Positions 23,405 to 31,933 of a stretch of DNA of 64,000 nt are shown piece after piece. Both the position numbers and the translations under genes were made by a program. Below the pieces are notes generated by a model. That model was not told the DNA's origin. It ran no database searches and saw only the letters and a list, made by a program, of their open reading frames with translations. Source of the DNA: Plut-88900 sp963668115 (GTDB lineage Bacteria > Chloroflexota > Dehalococcoidia > Plut-88900); NCBI GenBank assembly GCA_963668115.1, contig OY764147.1:1054001-1118000 (forward strand), read 5' to 3'. How positions within the stretch are numbered: the first letter of the stretch is position 1; the number at the start of each line of letters is the position of its first letter.

Positions 23405-24853
23405 ATGGAAATCAAGACCAGAGACTTCAAGGCAGGCTCCCGACGCGCCGTCGAGAACGTCCGTGTACAGCAGGCGGCGCGTCGGGCCACGGGCAACCTC
23501 CTCCGCGAGCGTAACAACGCCGCCGCCGAACTCCCGGAATGGGAAGACCTTCGCAACCGCGCCCGCGAAATCAAGGCCCACACCATAGACAGGCTGGATG
23601 AGTACCTTGCCCTCTTCGCCGATTCCGTAGAGAGCGCAGGGAGCAAGGTGGTGTGGGCGAGCACGGCGCAGGAGGCATCCGACTACATCGTGTCTTTGGC
23701 CCGGGAGAAGGGCGTCCGGACCGTGGTCAAGGGCAAGTCCATGGCCACCGAGGAGATAGACCTCAACCACCGCCTTGAAGATGTCGGGGTGGAGGCTATA
23801 GAGACCGACCTCGGCGAGTACATGATCCAGCTGGCGGGCGAGACGCCTTACCACATCATCGCCCCCGCCATCCACAAGACCCGGCAGGACTTCGGCCAAC
23901 TCTTTTCCGAGCATCTCTCCATCCCGTACGAAGAAGACCCCCAACGCCTGACTCAGATCGCCCGGCACGCCCTGCGAGAAAAGTTCACTCAGGCGGACAT
24001 GGGGGTCACGGGCGCCAACTTCGGTGTTGCGGAGACCGGAACCATAGCGCTGGTCGAAAACGAGGGTAACCAGCGTCTTTCCACGGCGCTTCCTCCTATC
24101 CACGTTTCCGTCATGGGTATGGAGAAGGTGATCCCGACCCTGCAGGACCTATCCGTATTTCTTGCCCTTCTTCCTCGCAGCGCGACCGGTCAGAAGGCCA
24201 GCTCCTACGTTTCTCTGATCACCGGCCCCCGAGGCCCCGGCGAAATCGACGGCCCCGAGGAGTTCCACATGGTCATCCTGGACAATGGCCGCTCCCGCAT
24301 CCTCGCCGACCCGACCATGCGAGAGTCCCTCTACTGTATTCGCTGTGCCGCTTGCCTGAACATCTGCCCCGTCTACAACTCGGTAGGGGGACATGCCTAT
24401 GGATGGGTGTACTCGGGCCCCATCGGATCGATCATTACGCCTGAGTTGGTCGGAGTCGGGGAAGCGAAGGACCTTCCCGCCGCCTCGACTCTGTGTGGCG
24501 CGTGTCGGGACGTGTGCCCCATCAAGATCGACATCCCTCACATGCTCCTGAAGCTGCGCCACAAGTCCACCCAACCCGACCCCAACTCGACCGCGGCAAA
24601 CAGGCTGAGCCCCTCAAAACTGGAGAAGTGGATAGTCCGGGTCTGGGCCACGAGCATGAAAAGCCAAAGGGCCTACTCGGCCGCAACAGCGCTGGCCCGA
24701 CTGGCCCAAAGGCCCTTGTTGAAGAACGGTCACTTCCGATGGCTTCCGCCATTCCTCAAGGGCTGGACTGACCACCGGGAGTTCCCCGCCCTCGCCCCCC
24801 GCCCCTTCCGGCAGATCTGGAACGAAAGGCTCTCAAAAGATGCCTACGACTAG
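23405..24853 (+). CDS. lutB: L-lactate utilisation iron-sulfur protein LutB
   Basis: The 482-residue protein has an N-terminal LUD domain (about 75-300, including VVKGKSMATEEIDLNHRLE and GVTGANFGVAETGTIALVENEGN). Two 4Fe-4S clusters follow (YCIRCAACLNICPVY and LCGACRDVCPIKIDIP). A C-terminal extension (about 410-482) ends the protein. This is the typical LutB architecture. Coding potential extends 5' of ATG 23405, but that part overlaps lutA out of frame, so the later ATG is preferred. It starts 14 bases after lutA and overlaps lutC by 14 bases, indicating translational coupling. Confidence 0.94.
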   Translation: MEIKTRDFKAGSRRAVENVRVQQAARRATGNLLRERNNAAAELPEWEDLRNRAREIKAHTIDRLDEYLALFADSVESAGSKVVWASTAQEASDYIVSLAREKGVRTVVKGKSMATEEIDLNHRLEDVGVEAIETDLGEYMIQLAGETPYHIIAPAIHKTRQDFGQLFSEHLSIPYEEDPQRLTQIARHALREKFTQADMGVTGANFGVAETGTIALVENEGNQRLSTALPPIHVSVMGMEKVIPTLQDLSVFLALLPRSATGQKASSYVSLITGPRGPGEIDGPEEFHMVILDNGRSRILADPTMRESLYCIRCAACLNICPVYNSVGGHAYGWVYSGPIGSIITPELVGVGEAKDLPAASTLCGACRDVCPIKIDIPHMLLKLRHKSTQPDPNSTAANRLSPSKLEKWIVRVWATSMKSQRAYSAATALARLAQRPLLKNGHFRWLPPFLKGWTDHREFPALAPRPFRQIWNERLSKDAYD

Positions 24854-25541
24854 CCGGGAAGCCTTCCTGTCAACAGTCCGGCGAAGCCTGGGGAGACCCG
24901 GAGCTACCGCACCGGCATCAAACGGCATCCCTTCGGTCTCGACGAACAGTGCATCTACACCAGTAGCATCCGACCATGACCAGCTCATCGACCGCTTCGA
25001 GGAAGAGGTGAAGAAAGTACACGGCGTTGTGAGCCGGGTGTCGGGGCGGGAGGAACTGGCAGCGATGCTTGGGGCGCTCATCGAGGAGAAGGGCATACAC
25101 AAGATCGTACGATGGGACACCCCTACCCTCTCCGGGCTGGATGCCGCCCTTGTAGGAGCCGGGGCCGAAGTTATTCCAATCAATCTAAACGAGGACGAGT
25201 CCCGCCGCCCCGACCAGAGAAACGCTCTCATCGACGCGGACCTGGGTCTTACGGAAGTGGACTATGCGGTGGCGGATATCGGTTCGCTGGTGATGCGGGC
25301 CTCGGGGCCGCAGAGTCGTCTTGCGTCAGTGCTCCCTCCCATCCACGTAGCCATCGTCACCCCCGACAAAATCGTCCCTTCTATCAGCGATCTTCTTCCC
25401 TTGCTCAACTCCACCGACGCCCTCCCGTCCGCCGTATCCCTCGTTACCGGCCCCTCGCGCACCGCCGATATAGAGACCATTCGGACAGTCGGGATCCACG
25501 GACCAATGGAGCTGCACGTCATCATTCTCGAAGACGGCTAA
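24840..25541 (+). CDS. lutC: Lactate utilisation protein LutC
   Basis: The 233-residue LUD-domain protein contains LGLTEVDYAVADIGSLVMRASGPQ and SVLPPIHVAIVTPDKIVPSI, parallel to the LUD segment of LutB. The C-terminal SLVTGPSRTADIETIRTVGIHGP is the LutC hallmark. Its start lies inside the 3' end of lutB. LutC is required with LutA and LutB for growth on lactate in Bacillus. LarB at 9.6 kb hints that lactate racemisation may also occur, though the nickel enzyme itself is not in view. Confidence 0.93.
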   Translation: MPTTSREAFLSTVRRSLGRPGATAPASNGIPSVSTNSASTPVASDHDQLIDRFEEEVKKVHGVVSRVSGREELAAMLGALIEEKGIHKIVRWDTPTLSGLDAALVGAGAEVIPINLNEDESRRPDQRNALIDADLGLTEVDYAVADIGSLVMRASGPQSRLASVLPPIHVAIVTPDKIVPSISDLLPLLNSTDALPSAVSLVTGPSRTADIETIRTVGIHGPMELHVIILEDG

Positions 25542-25548
25542 ATGCTTA

Positions 25549-25597
25549 TGTCAATATCGTTGACGATGTTGACGAAATCACCCCAACTCGCTATATT
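25549..25597 (+). promoter_or_regulatory. livK promoter with GTTGAC repeats
   Basis: TTGACG (25569-25574), 17 bases, then TATATT (25592-25597) is a strong sigma70 match. Immediately upstream and overlapping the -35 are GTCAA, GTTGAC and GTTGAC in direct and inverted orientation (about 25552-25574). These could be operator half-sites for a regulator of the liv operon. Confidence 0.65.
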
Positions 25598-25673
25598 GCG
25601 CCCGACAGCCCTTTCCGAATGCCCGACCCCGGGGCAATGGACCGACAATGGGGACCAAATATAAGGAGGGTGT

Positions 25674-26822
25674 ATGCGAATCCAGAAGAAACCTTTGGCC
25701 TTGGTGCTCGGCTTGCTTGCCGTAATGGCCATCGTAGGCCTTGCCTGCGGTGGCGGCGATGACGAGCCCATCACAATAGGTGTCATCCAGTCCCTGACGG
25801 GACCGGGAGAGACCTATGGAAACGTGGCCCTGAACGGCATCCAGCTAGCGGTCGACGAAGTCAACGAAGCAGGTGGTGTGTTGGGTCGGCAGATAGAGAT
25901 CATCGCCGAGGACGGCAAATGTAACGGCACCGACGCCCTGACCGCTTACACCAAGCTGGTCGACGTGGACGATGTCCCCATCATCCTGGGCCCGTCTTGC
26001 AGCGGCGAAATGCTGGGATTCGCGTCTCGGGTGGACGACGATGAGGTCGTGGTCTTTTCCGGCCTGACTTCCAACCCGGCCATTTCTACAGCCGGCGACT
26101 ACATCTTCCGCAACGTCTTCAGTGACGCTGACGTTGGAAAGCGCCTTGCCGAAGTCATAATCGAAGAGGGCTTTAATGAAGTCGGCGTAATGGGCGAAGC
26201 CACCGACTACATCGAAGGTGTCCGCACCGAATTCACCAATAACTACGAGCCCCTCGGCGGGACCATCCTGGCCGCCGAAAGGTACACCTCCGAAGAGACC
26301 GACTTCAGCGCCGGCCTCACCAGGATCCTCGCCGACGATCCTCCGGCCATAGTCCTCCTGTCCCAGTCCGAGTTTGCCCAGGGCACCCTTTACAAGCAGT
26401 CCCGGGAGCTGGGTTACGAGGGCCAAATGTTCGCCGTCGAGCCCGGCCACGCCGCCACCGTGCTGGACATTGCCGGTGACGCCGCCGAGGGTGTAATCGG
26501 CGTGCTGGTGCCCCAGGACCTGGAGTACAACCCGGCAGGCGCCGAGCTCACCCGGAAGTACATTGAGGCGCACGGGTCGATCTCTCTCCACTACTACATC
26601 GGCTCCTCCTACGACTCGGTCCACATAATCTCAGCATGCATCGAGGAAGCGGGCGATGAGAGGAACACTGCGGAGATTAGGGACTGCCTCTACGCCGTAA
26701 ACAGCGACAACCCCTACTCCGGAGCTATCGGGACCTACGGATTCGACTCCAACGGTGACATGGACCCGAGCGTATTCGGCGTCTACAAGGTCATCGACGG
26801 CGTATCGACCATTCAGGAATAG
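25674..26822 (+). CDS. livK: Branched-chain amino acid ABC transporter substrate-binding lipoprotein
   Basis: The 382-residue protein starts with a lipoprotein signal ending MAIVGLACGGG. The mature part is a type I periplasmic binding fold: IGVIQSLTGPGETYGNVALNGIQLAVDEVNEAGGVLGR is the classic LivJ/LivK opening, and IILGPSCSGEMLGFAS the ligand region. It delivers branched-chain amino acids or related solutes to LivHMGF encoded just downstream. GGAGGG precedes ATG 25674. A strong terminator after the gene should raise its level relative to the membrane components. Confidence 0.92.
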   Translation: MRIQKKPLALVLGLLAVMAIVGLACGGGDDEPITIGVIQSLTGPGETYGNVALNGIQLAVDEVNEAGGVLGRQIEIIAEDGKCNGTDALTAYTKLVDVDDVPIILGPSCSGEMLGFASRVDDDEVVVFSGLTSNPAISTAGDYIFRNVFSDADVGKRLAEVIIEEGFNEVGVMGEATDYIEGVRTEFTNNYEPLGGTILAAERYTSEETDFSAGLTRILADDPPAIVLLSQSEFAQGTLYKQSRELGYEGQMFAVEPGHAATVLDIAGDAAEGVIGVLVPQDLEYNPAGAELTRKYIEAHGSISLHYYIGSSYDSVHIISACIEEAGDERNTAEIRDCLYAVNSDNPYSGAIGTYGFDSNGDMDPSVFGVYKVIDGVSTIQE

Positions 26823-26872
26823 AATCCTACAAAATGCCGACATACCGGCCGGCTAGTAAGTAAAAGATAGGG

Positions 26873-26907
26873 ACAGGGTCGGCTTTCCCACGGAAGGCCG
26901 GCCCTGT
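26873..26907 (+). terminator. Rho-independent terminator (attenuator) between livK and livH
   Basis: ACAGGGTCGGCTTTCC (26873-26888) pairs with GGAAGGCCGGCCCTGT (26892-26907) over a 3-base loop, with two G-U pairs, followed by TCCCTTTTCT. Partial read-through would express livHMGF at lower level than livK. Confidence 0.85.
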
Positions 26908-26957
26908 TCCCTTTTCTCCCGTCCGGTTCGCACCTGAAATAGGCAGAGTCAAATAGC

Positions 26958-28361
26958 TTGCTGAAACACCTGAAATCCATCACCCCGACCTCAGGCGGCG
27001 TCGCTCCCAATGGTGTCACGAGTCCCAAGGGGATCGCCGTGTCGGGTGGTGTGGCAATTGCCATCGGCCTCCTCGCCCTTATGCTGGTCCTGGACCCCGA
27101 CAGGTTCGGCCAGACCTTCCTTAACGGCATGACCTCCGCTTCCATTTACGGGATCATGGCTATCGGGTTCACCCTCCAGTATTCCACCGTCTGGTATTTC
27201 GATCTGTCCTACGCGGCCATGTCCACAACCGCCGCCTATACCGTTCTCCACTTCCACTCCTCCAGCACCCGGGACCCAAGCCTTGTGTTCAGCAGTGTAG
27301 TGGGTCTACTCATCGCCGTAGCCCTTGCGTGGACCCTCTATACATGGGTCTACCCGAGGCTGCGTCACCGCCTGCCCAGGAAGCCGGCCCTGGTTATCGG
27401 CGGCGCATTTGCTGCGGGCATCGGGATCTACACCGGCATCCTCTTCGCCAACCCGGAAGAGTTGAACTTGTACATCAGCCCGCTTATAGGCGTACTGGCG
27501 GCAGGCGCCGTCATTGCCCTGCTATCGGGGCTGCTCCGCCCCAGGGTGAGCGATCTCAATTCAACGGCCCTGAACTACCTGTTCGTGCTGTTCACCGCCG
27601 CTGCCGCCATTGTCCTCGGGGCGCTGGCGGGCTGGATTATCTCGGCGTCTCCCCAAGCAAATCTGACACTGAGCGCAGCGCTGGGGATAGTCGTGGTCGG
27701 GTGCATCAGCCTCGTCCTGTATCGGGGAATTTTCTTCTATCTCAGGAGACGGGCCCGTTCTCCAATGATTATGTTGGTCGCCTCCCTGGGCGTGATGATC
27801 ACGCTAATCGCCCTCGTGGTTATCATCTTCACCGCCCAGGCTCACGACCTCCCCGACCCCCTCGGCACCGACCCCATCAACATGCTCGGAGGCTCCGTCA
27901 AGGGGTTCCGTATCTTCATGTGGGGAGCGGTTATCGGAGTATTCGCCATAGTTGCCCTGCTTGTTAACAAGACCAAGTGGGGCAAGATGGTCCGAGCCAT
28001 CAGTGACGACGAAGAGGTCGCTATGGTGGTCGGCATAAACACCTCCGTGGTCATCGCCAGCGTCTTCTTCCTGGGCTCCGCCATCTTCGGCTTCTCCGGC
28101 GTCCTCATGGGCCTCGATACGGCCATCCGACCAACGATGGGATTCATCGCCCTTCTGAAAGGGTGGATCGCGGCCACTATCGGCGGGCTCGGTAACCTGA
28201 GGGGGGCGATAGTCGGGGCCCTGTTCCTCGGCATGGTTGAGAACTTCGGTGTCTGGTGGATTGCCTCCGACTGGAAGGACGCCGTAGCCTTCATAGTGCT
28301 TATACTATTCTTGCTGTTCCGACCCGGAGGCATTCTGGCTAGCAAGCAGGACAGGACATGA
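26958..28361 (+). CDS. livH: Branched-chain amino acid ABC transporter permease LivH, enlarged
   Basis: The 467-residue permease ends with the LivH signature: VRAISDDEEVAMVVGINTSVVIASVFFLGSAIFGFSGVLMG (written here as one motif region, about 345-390) and the C-terminal GGLGNLRGAIVGALFLGMVENF. LivH is usually about 290-300 residues. Here an extra stretch of roughly 130 residues with several hydrophobic helices lies between about 95 and 260. The TTG start at 26958 lacks a clear ribosome-binding site, so the exact N-terminus is uncertain; ATG 27130 is an alternative. The stop overlaps livM by 4 bases (ATGA). Confidence 0.85.
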   Translation: MLKHLKSITPTSGGVAPNGVTSPKGIAVSGGVAIAIGLLALMLVLDPDRFGQTFLNGMTSASIYGIMAIGFTLQYSTVWYFDLSYAAMSTTAAYTVLHFHSSSTRDPSLVFSSVVGLLIAVALAWTLYTWVYPRLRHRLPRKPALVIGGAFAAGIGIYTGILFANPEELNLYISPLIGVLAAGAVIALLSGLLRPRVSDLNSTALNYLFVLFTAAAAIVLGALAGWIISASPQANLTLSAALGIVVVGCISLVLYRGIFFYLRRRARSPMIMLVASLGVMITLIALVVIIFTAQAHDLPDPLGTDPINMLGGSVKGFRIFMWGAVIGVFAIVALLVNKTKWGKMVRAISDDEEVAMVVGINTSVVIASVFFLGSAIFGFSGVLMGLDTAIRPTMGFIALLKGWIAATIGGLGNLRGAIVGALFLGMVENFGVWWIASDWKDAVAFIVLILFLLFRPGGILASKQDRT

Positions 28362-29365
28362 ATCAAAGCGCCAGGTTCCTGAGAGAAAACATCGAGATGG
28401 TGCTCACCATCGTCATCATCGGCGGGGCCATCGCCTTTATGCTGTCCCAAGGCGTGCGGTTCACCATCGTCACCGGGACCATAATCGGCATCTACGCCAT
28501 ATTGGGCATCGGGCTCAACCTCGTCATCGGATATACCGGCCTCTTGTCGGTGGCCCATATAGGGTTCTTTGGGGTCGGGGCGTACACCGTTGCAGTCCTC
28601 ACCACCGACCCAAACATCGAGCCGCCCAAGTCCATCGATGTGATACCCGCCATTGGAATGCCCTGGTTTGCCGCCCTGCCTATCGCGATAGTGCTCACCG
28701 GTATCGTGGCCCTCCTGGCCGGCTTCGTATTCAACAGATTCCGAGACGACGTATTCGCATTAACAACATTCGGATTCGCCTTGATCGCGCTTGGCGTTTT
28801 CCGCAATTGGCTCCCCGTGACCCGCGGCCCCTTCGGCATCAGGGAGATCGCCAAGCCCTCTATCGGTATATGGGACTTCAACGAGCCCTGGGAATACCTG
28901 GTTATCGTGATGTTCTTCCTGGTCGTCGTGCTCATAATCTGCTGGCTGATCGTTCACTCGTCCTTCGGTCGTGTGCTAACAGCCATCCGGGAGGACGAGC
29001 AGGCCATTGAGGTGTTCGGCTACAAGGCCACCTACTACAAGCTGGTCGGGTGGGTAATCTCGGCCATGATTGCCGCCCTGGCAGGCGCGCTCATGGCCGG
29101 CCTGATTGAGTTCATCGAGCCCACTTCCTACGTACCGCTTGAATCGATACTAATCGTATCCATCGTGATAATAGGAGGGCTGGCCAGCTTGTGGGGTTCG
29201 GTGCTGGGGGCAACGGTGTTCGTACTGTTGGAAGAAGGAATGCGATTTGTCCCGGGCCTGCCTGTCGGCATTGAGGGCCAGGCCCGATGGGCGATCCTCG
29301 GGCTCCTGCTGATCGTCCTCATGCTCTTCAGGCCCCAGGGCTTGGTTGGGAGATACAAGCTGTGA
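28358..29365 (+). CDS. livM: Branched-chain amino acid ABC transporter permease LivM
   Basis: The 335-residue permease has eight or more hydrophobic helices. The motif IGYTGLLSVAHIGFFGVGAYTVAVL (about 50-75) is the LivM signature for the first conserved loop. The cytoplasmic coupling loop ILTAIREDEQAIEVFGYKATYYKL (about 200-225) contacts the ATPases. It overlaps livH by 4 bases and livG by 4 bases, so the operon is translationally coupled. Confidence 0.92.
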   Translation: MNQSARFLRENIEMVLTIVIIGGAIAFMLSQGVRFTIVTGTIIGIYAILGIGLNLVIGYTGLLSVAHIGFFGVGAYTVAVLTTDPNIEPPKSIDVIPAIGMPWFAALPIAIVLTGIVALLAGFVFNRFRDDVFALTTFGFALIALGVFRNWLPVTRGPFGIREIAKPSIGIWDFNEPWEYLVIVMFFLVVVLIICWLIVHSSFGRVLTAIREDEQAIEVFGYKATYYKLVGWVISAMIAALAGALMAGLIEFIEPTSYVPLESILIVSIVIIGGLASLWGSVLGATVFVLLEEGMRFVPGLPVGIEGQARWAILGLLLIVLMLFRPQGLVGRYKL

Positions 29366-30117
29366 CCACGTCTGAGACCCAAGCCCCGTCCGCCCTGCAA
29401 ACCGACAAGGTCTCTAAGCATTTCGGCGCAGTTCGTGCCGTAGACGAGCTTTCCATTGCCATACCGAGCACCGGGATGACCAGCATTGTCGGGCCAAACG
29501 GCTCGGGCAAGTCCACGCTGGTCAACCTCCTCTCCGGCACCCTTCCCCTGGACGGCGGCCTGGTAATAATCGATGGCAAAGGCCTCCGGGTAGTCCACGC
29601 CTTCGAGACCCCTGACCACGGACTAACCCGCACCTTCCAGGAAGTCCGCCTCTTCGACCAGATAACCGTCTGGGACAACATCATGGTCGTCCTCACCAGC
29701 AGGCCCTGGCTTCCCGCCCTCTTCGAAAGGGCCAAGCCCGACTACAAGCAGAAGGCGGAGGAGATTCTGAAGAAGGTCGGGATGTGGGAAAAGCGTGGCG
29801 CCCTCGCCCAGAACCTGTCTTACGGCCAGCGCAAGCTCCTGGAGATCGGTCGGGCCATGGCCATGGAAGTGAAGGTGTACCTCTTCGACGAGCCCTTCGC
29901 CGGCCTGTTCCCCCAGATGCTGGAGCGGGTCAAGGACCTGATGAAGGAGATGCGGGACCAGGGCCACACTATTGTCTTCATTGAGCACAACATGGACATT
30001 GTCCGGGAACTCTCCGACCACATATTCGTCCTCGACAGCGGCACACTCCTGGCCGAGGGAGAAGTTGAAGACGTCTTGAACCGCCCCGAGGTCATTGAGG
30101 CCTACCTGGGTGACTAG
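29362..30117 (+). CDS. livG: Branched-chain amino acid ABC transporter ATPase LivG
   Basis: The 251-residue ATPase has Walker A in IVGPNGSGKSTLVNLLSG (about 40), the LivG-specific RTFQEVRLFDQITVWDN Q-loop region, the signature LSYGQRKLLEIGRAMA, and Walker B VYLFDEPFAGLFP. The H-loop is VFIEHNMDIVREL. The start is GTG 29362, which overlaps the livM stop as GTGA; upstream in-frame starts lie inside livM. Confidence 0.93.
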   Translation: MTTSETQAPSALQTDKVSKHFGAVRAVDELSIAIPSTGMTSIVGPNGSGKSTLVNLLSGTLPLDGGLVIIDGKGLRVVHAFETPDHGLTRTFQEVRLFDQITVWDNIMVVLTSRPWLPALFERAKPDYKQKAEEILKKVGMWEKRGALAQNLSYGQRKLLEIGRAMAMEVKVYLFDEPFAGLFPQMLERVKDLMKEMRDQGHTIVFIEHNMDIVRELSDHIFVLDSGTLLAEGEVEDVLNRPEVIEAYLGD

Positions 30118-30137
30118 CCCCGAGAGGACGGCCCCCG

Positions 30138-30878
30138 ATGGAATCGACTAACGGCAACGGCGAAAAGAGAATCCTGGAGCTGGTCGACATCTCAGTCCAC
30201 TATGGCGCGGTCATCGCTCTCAACGAGGCCTCGCTGGGCGTGGACAGGGGCGAGGTGGTGGCCGTCATGGGCCCCAATGGCGCAGGCAAGTCCACGGTTC
30301 TCAAGGCCATTATGCACCTCGCCCCGGTTGTCGGAGGGCAGGTCTACTGGCAGCAGAACCTCCTGGAAGCCGAGACCCACGAGATCGTCAAGGAAGGCAT
30401 CGCCTTCGTACCCCAGGGCCGACGCGTATTCACCCACCTCACTATCGAAGAGAACCTGGAGATGGGCTGCCTGTACATGAATAACAAGGCCGAGATGCGA
30501 CGCCGCCTGGACGGGGTGATGGAGCTGTTCCCCGTCCTCCACCAGAAGCGTCGGGACTATGCGAGCCAGATGTCGGGCGGGCAGCAGCAGATGCTGGCCC
30601 TCGGTCGAGGCCTCATGGCCAATCCCGAGGTCCTGCTCCTCGACGAACCTACACTCGGCCTCGCACCCATCATCGTCAAGGAAGTCTTCGAGAAGGTCTC
30701 CGAGATCAGCGACAGACTCGGTACCACGATCCTGGTAGTCGAGCACAACATCAAGGGCGTCCTCGACATCGTTGACCGGGCCTACGTACTGGACAAAGGC
30801 CGCGTAGTCCACGACGGCACACCCCAAACCGTCCGGGACACGGACATACTGACCCGCGTCTTCCTGGGCGCGGCGTAG
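30138..30878 (+). CDS. livF: Branched-chain amino acid ABC transporter ATPase LivF
   Basis: The 246-residue ATPase has Walker A VMGPNGAGKSTVLKAIM (about 42), the LivF-type FVPQGRRVFTHLTIEENLEMG Q-loop block, the signature MSGGQQQMLALGRGLM and Walker B VLLLDEPTLGLAP. The H-loop is ILVVEHNIKG. It starts 20 bases after livG and ends the operon, with a hairpin overlapping its stop codon. Confidence 0.94.
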   Translation: MESTNGNGEKRILELVDISVHYGAVIALNEASLGVDRGEVVAVMGPNGAGKSTVLKAIMHLAPVVGGQVYWQQNLLEAETHEIVKEGIAFVPQGRRVFTHLTIEENLEMGCLYMNNKAEMRRRLDGVMELFPVLHQKRRDYASQMSGGQQQMLALGRGLMANPEVLLLDEPTLGLAPIIVKEVFEKVSEISDRLGTTILVVEHNIKGVLDIVDRAYVLDKGRVVHDGTPQTVRDTDILTRVFLGAA

Positions 30879-30888
30879 CTCCGCGCCC
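30866..30888. terminator. Hairpin at the end of livF
   Basis: GGGCGCGG (30866-30873) pairs with CCGCGCCC (30881-30888), with the livF stop codon in the loop, followed by GCTTTCGCC. It probably terminates transcription between livF and the convergent gene, though the T run is short. Confidence 0.5.
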
Positions 30889-30898
30889 GCTTTCGCCC

Positions 30899-31897
30899 CT
30901 ACCGCCGCGACCGTCTTGCCTTAAAGGCTCTGACACTCGCAGGCAGCAGGAACAGCAATAGAAAGCCGAACTCTGGACCGGCGCGCCCTTCTCCGCCGGG
31001 CGCACTGCAGGCCCCACCGGAACCGTCGGTCTGCGAATCGGCAGGGGTGGTAGGAGGCACGGGCTCATCGGTTGGCTCCGGCGTCGGCATTGCGGCAGCC
31101 GTCGGAGGTGGGTCGGGAGTGGCCGTGGGCGGGGTCGCAGTGGGCATAGGTGCCTGAGTGGGACTGGGCGCTGGAGTCGGGATGGCGGTCTGAGTGGGTG
31201 TTGCAGTGGGCAATGGGGTGGTTGTCGGAGTTGCTGTCGGCAATAATGCAGCCGACGAAATAGGTATTGCCGTAGGTGTCGGCGTTGCTATAGGTGTAGG
31301 CGTGGCCATAGGGGTAGGAGTCGCTGTCGCTGTTGGAGTGGGCGTGGGTGTCGGGGTGGGCGTGGGTGTCGGAGTAGGTGTTGGGGTAGGTGTTGGGGTA
31401 GGTGTGGGTGTTGGGGTTGGACGTTGCCACGGGCAGTCCTCGGCCTTGTAAGCCACGAAAAAGGTCTGTGACCACTCGGAAAGAGGCTTATAGTCGCCTA
31501 TAGGTCCGTTGGTAATGCGGGCCTGCAGCTGCATTAGGCTGTAACTAAGCACGAACTGCTTGATGTCGTTCAAGTCGAACGATATGCGGTTGGGGCTTTC
31601 CCAGTTAATTTCGTAGCCAAGGTGGATGGTGTTTTGGAATCTCACGGCGTCGCGTAGTTGGACATGAGGCTCGTTCCCGGCTCTGAGATTCTCTCCGTGG
31701 ACGACTACGAGCCTATCCGACAGATCGGCGGCCGAGGCTATTGCGCAATACGGCGATTCCGGCTCGACGGAATGTATGACGGCTACTTCATCATGCGAGT
31801 CCCCAGAAGCCACCCGGCTCATGAAAAGCGCGGCCAACGCCGCACACAGGATAATGATCGTGGCAAAACTGAACGCAGCCGCCCGGAAACCCCTCAA
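30899..31897 (-). CDS. Secreted Thr-Pro-repeat protein with a C-terminal sorting-like tail
   Basis: The 332-residue protein has an N-terminal signal or anchor (about 8-30) and a ~120-residue globular region (SVEPESPYCAIASAADLSDRL, LVVVHGENL). A long Thr/Pro/Ala repeat then runs from about 158 to 280, encoded by a tandem DNA repeat. The C-terminus has Gly-Gly-Ala-Cys, a hydrophobic helix (FGFLLLFLLPASV) and an Arg-rich end (KARRSRR). This tripartite end resembles protein-sorting tails of the exosortase or rhombosortase type, but I cannot assign a class. A cell-surface stalk or adhesin role is inferred. It ends 20 bases from convergent livF. Confidence 0.7.
   Translation of the reverse strand: MRGFRAAAFSFATIIILCAALAALFMSRVASGDSHDEVAVIHSVEPESPYCAIASAADLSDRLVVVHGENLRAGNEPHVQLRDAVRFQNTIHLGYEINWESPNRISFDLNDIKQFVLSYSLMQLQARITNGPIGDYKPLSEWSQTFFVAYKAEDCPWQRPTPTPTPTPTPTPTPTPTPTPTPTPTPTPTATATPTPMATPTPIATPTPTAIPISSAALLPTATPTTTPLPTATPTQTAIPTPAPSPTQAPMPTATPPTATPDPPPTAAAMPTPEPTDEPVPPTTPADSQTDGSGGACSAPGGEGRAGPEFGFLLLFLLPASVRAFKARRSRR
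31290..31425. repeat. Tandem hexamer-like repeat encoding the Thr-Pro stretch
   Basis: The plus strand reads GTGGGTGT, GTCGGGGT, GTTGGGGT and close variants repeatedly. On the coding strand these give ACC/ACT-CCC/CCA codons for alternating Thr and Pro. Such arrays are prone to length change by slippage. Confidence 0.8.
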
Positions 31898-31933
31898 CCC
31901 TACCTCCCAGGGAAATTTCGTTTGGGTCTGTCC

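Noticed and set aside
31194..31451. Gly-Val-rich protein on the plus strand
   Set aside because: It is the antisense reading of the Thr-Pro-encoding tandem repeat.
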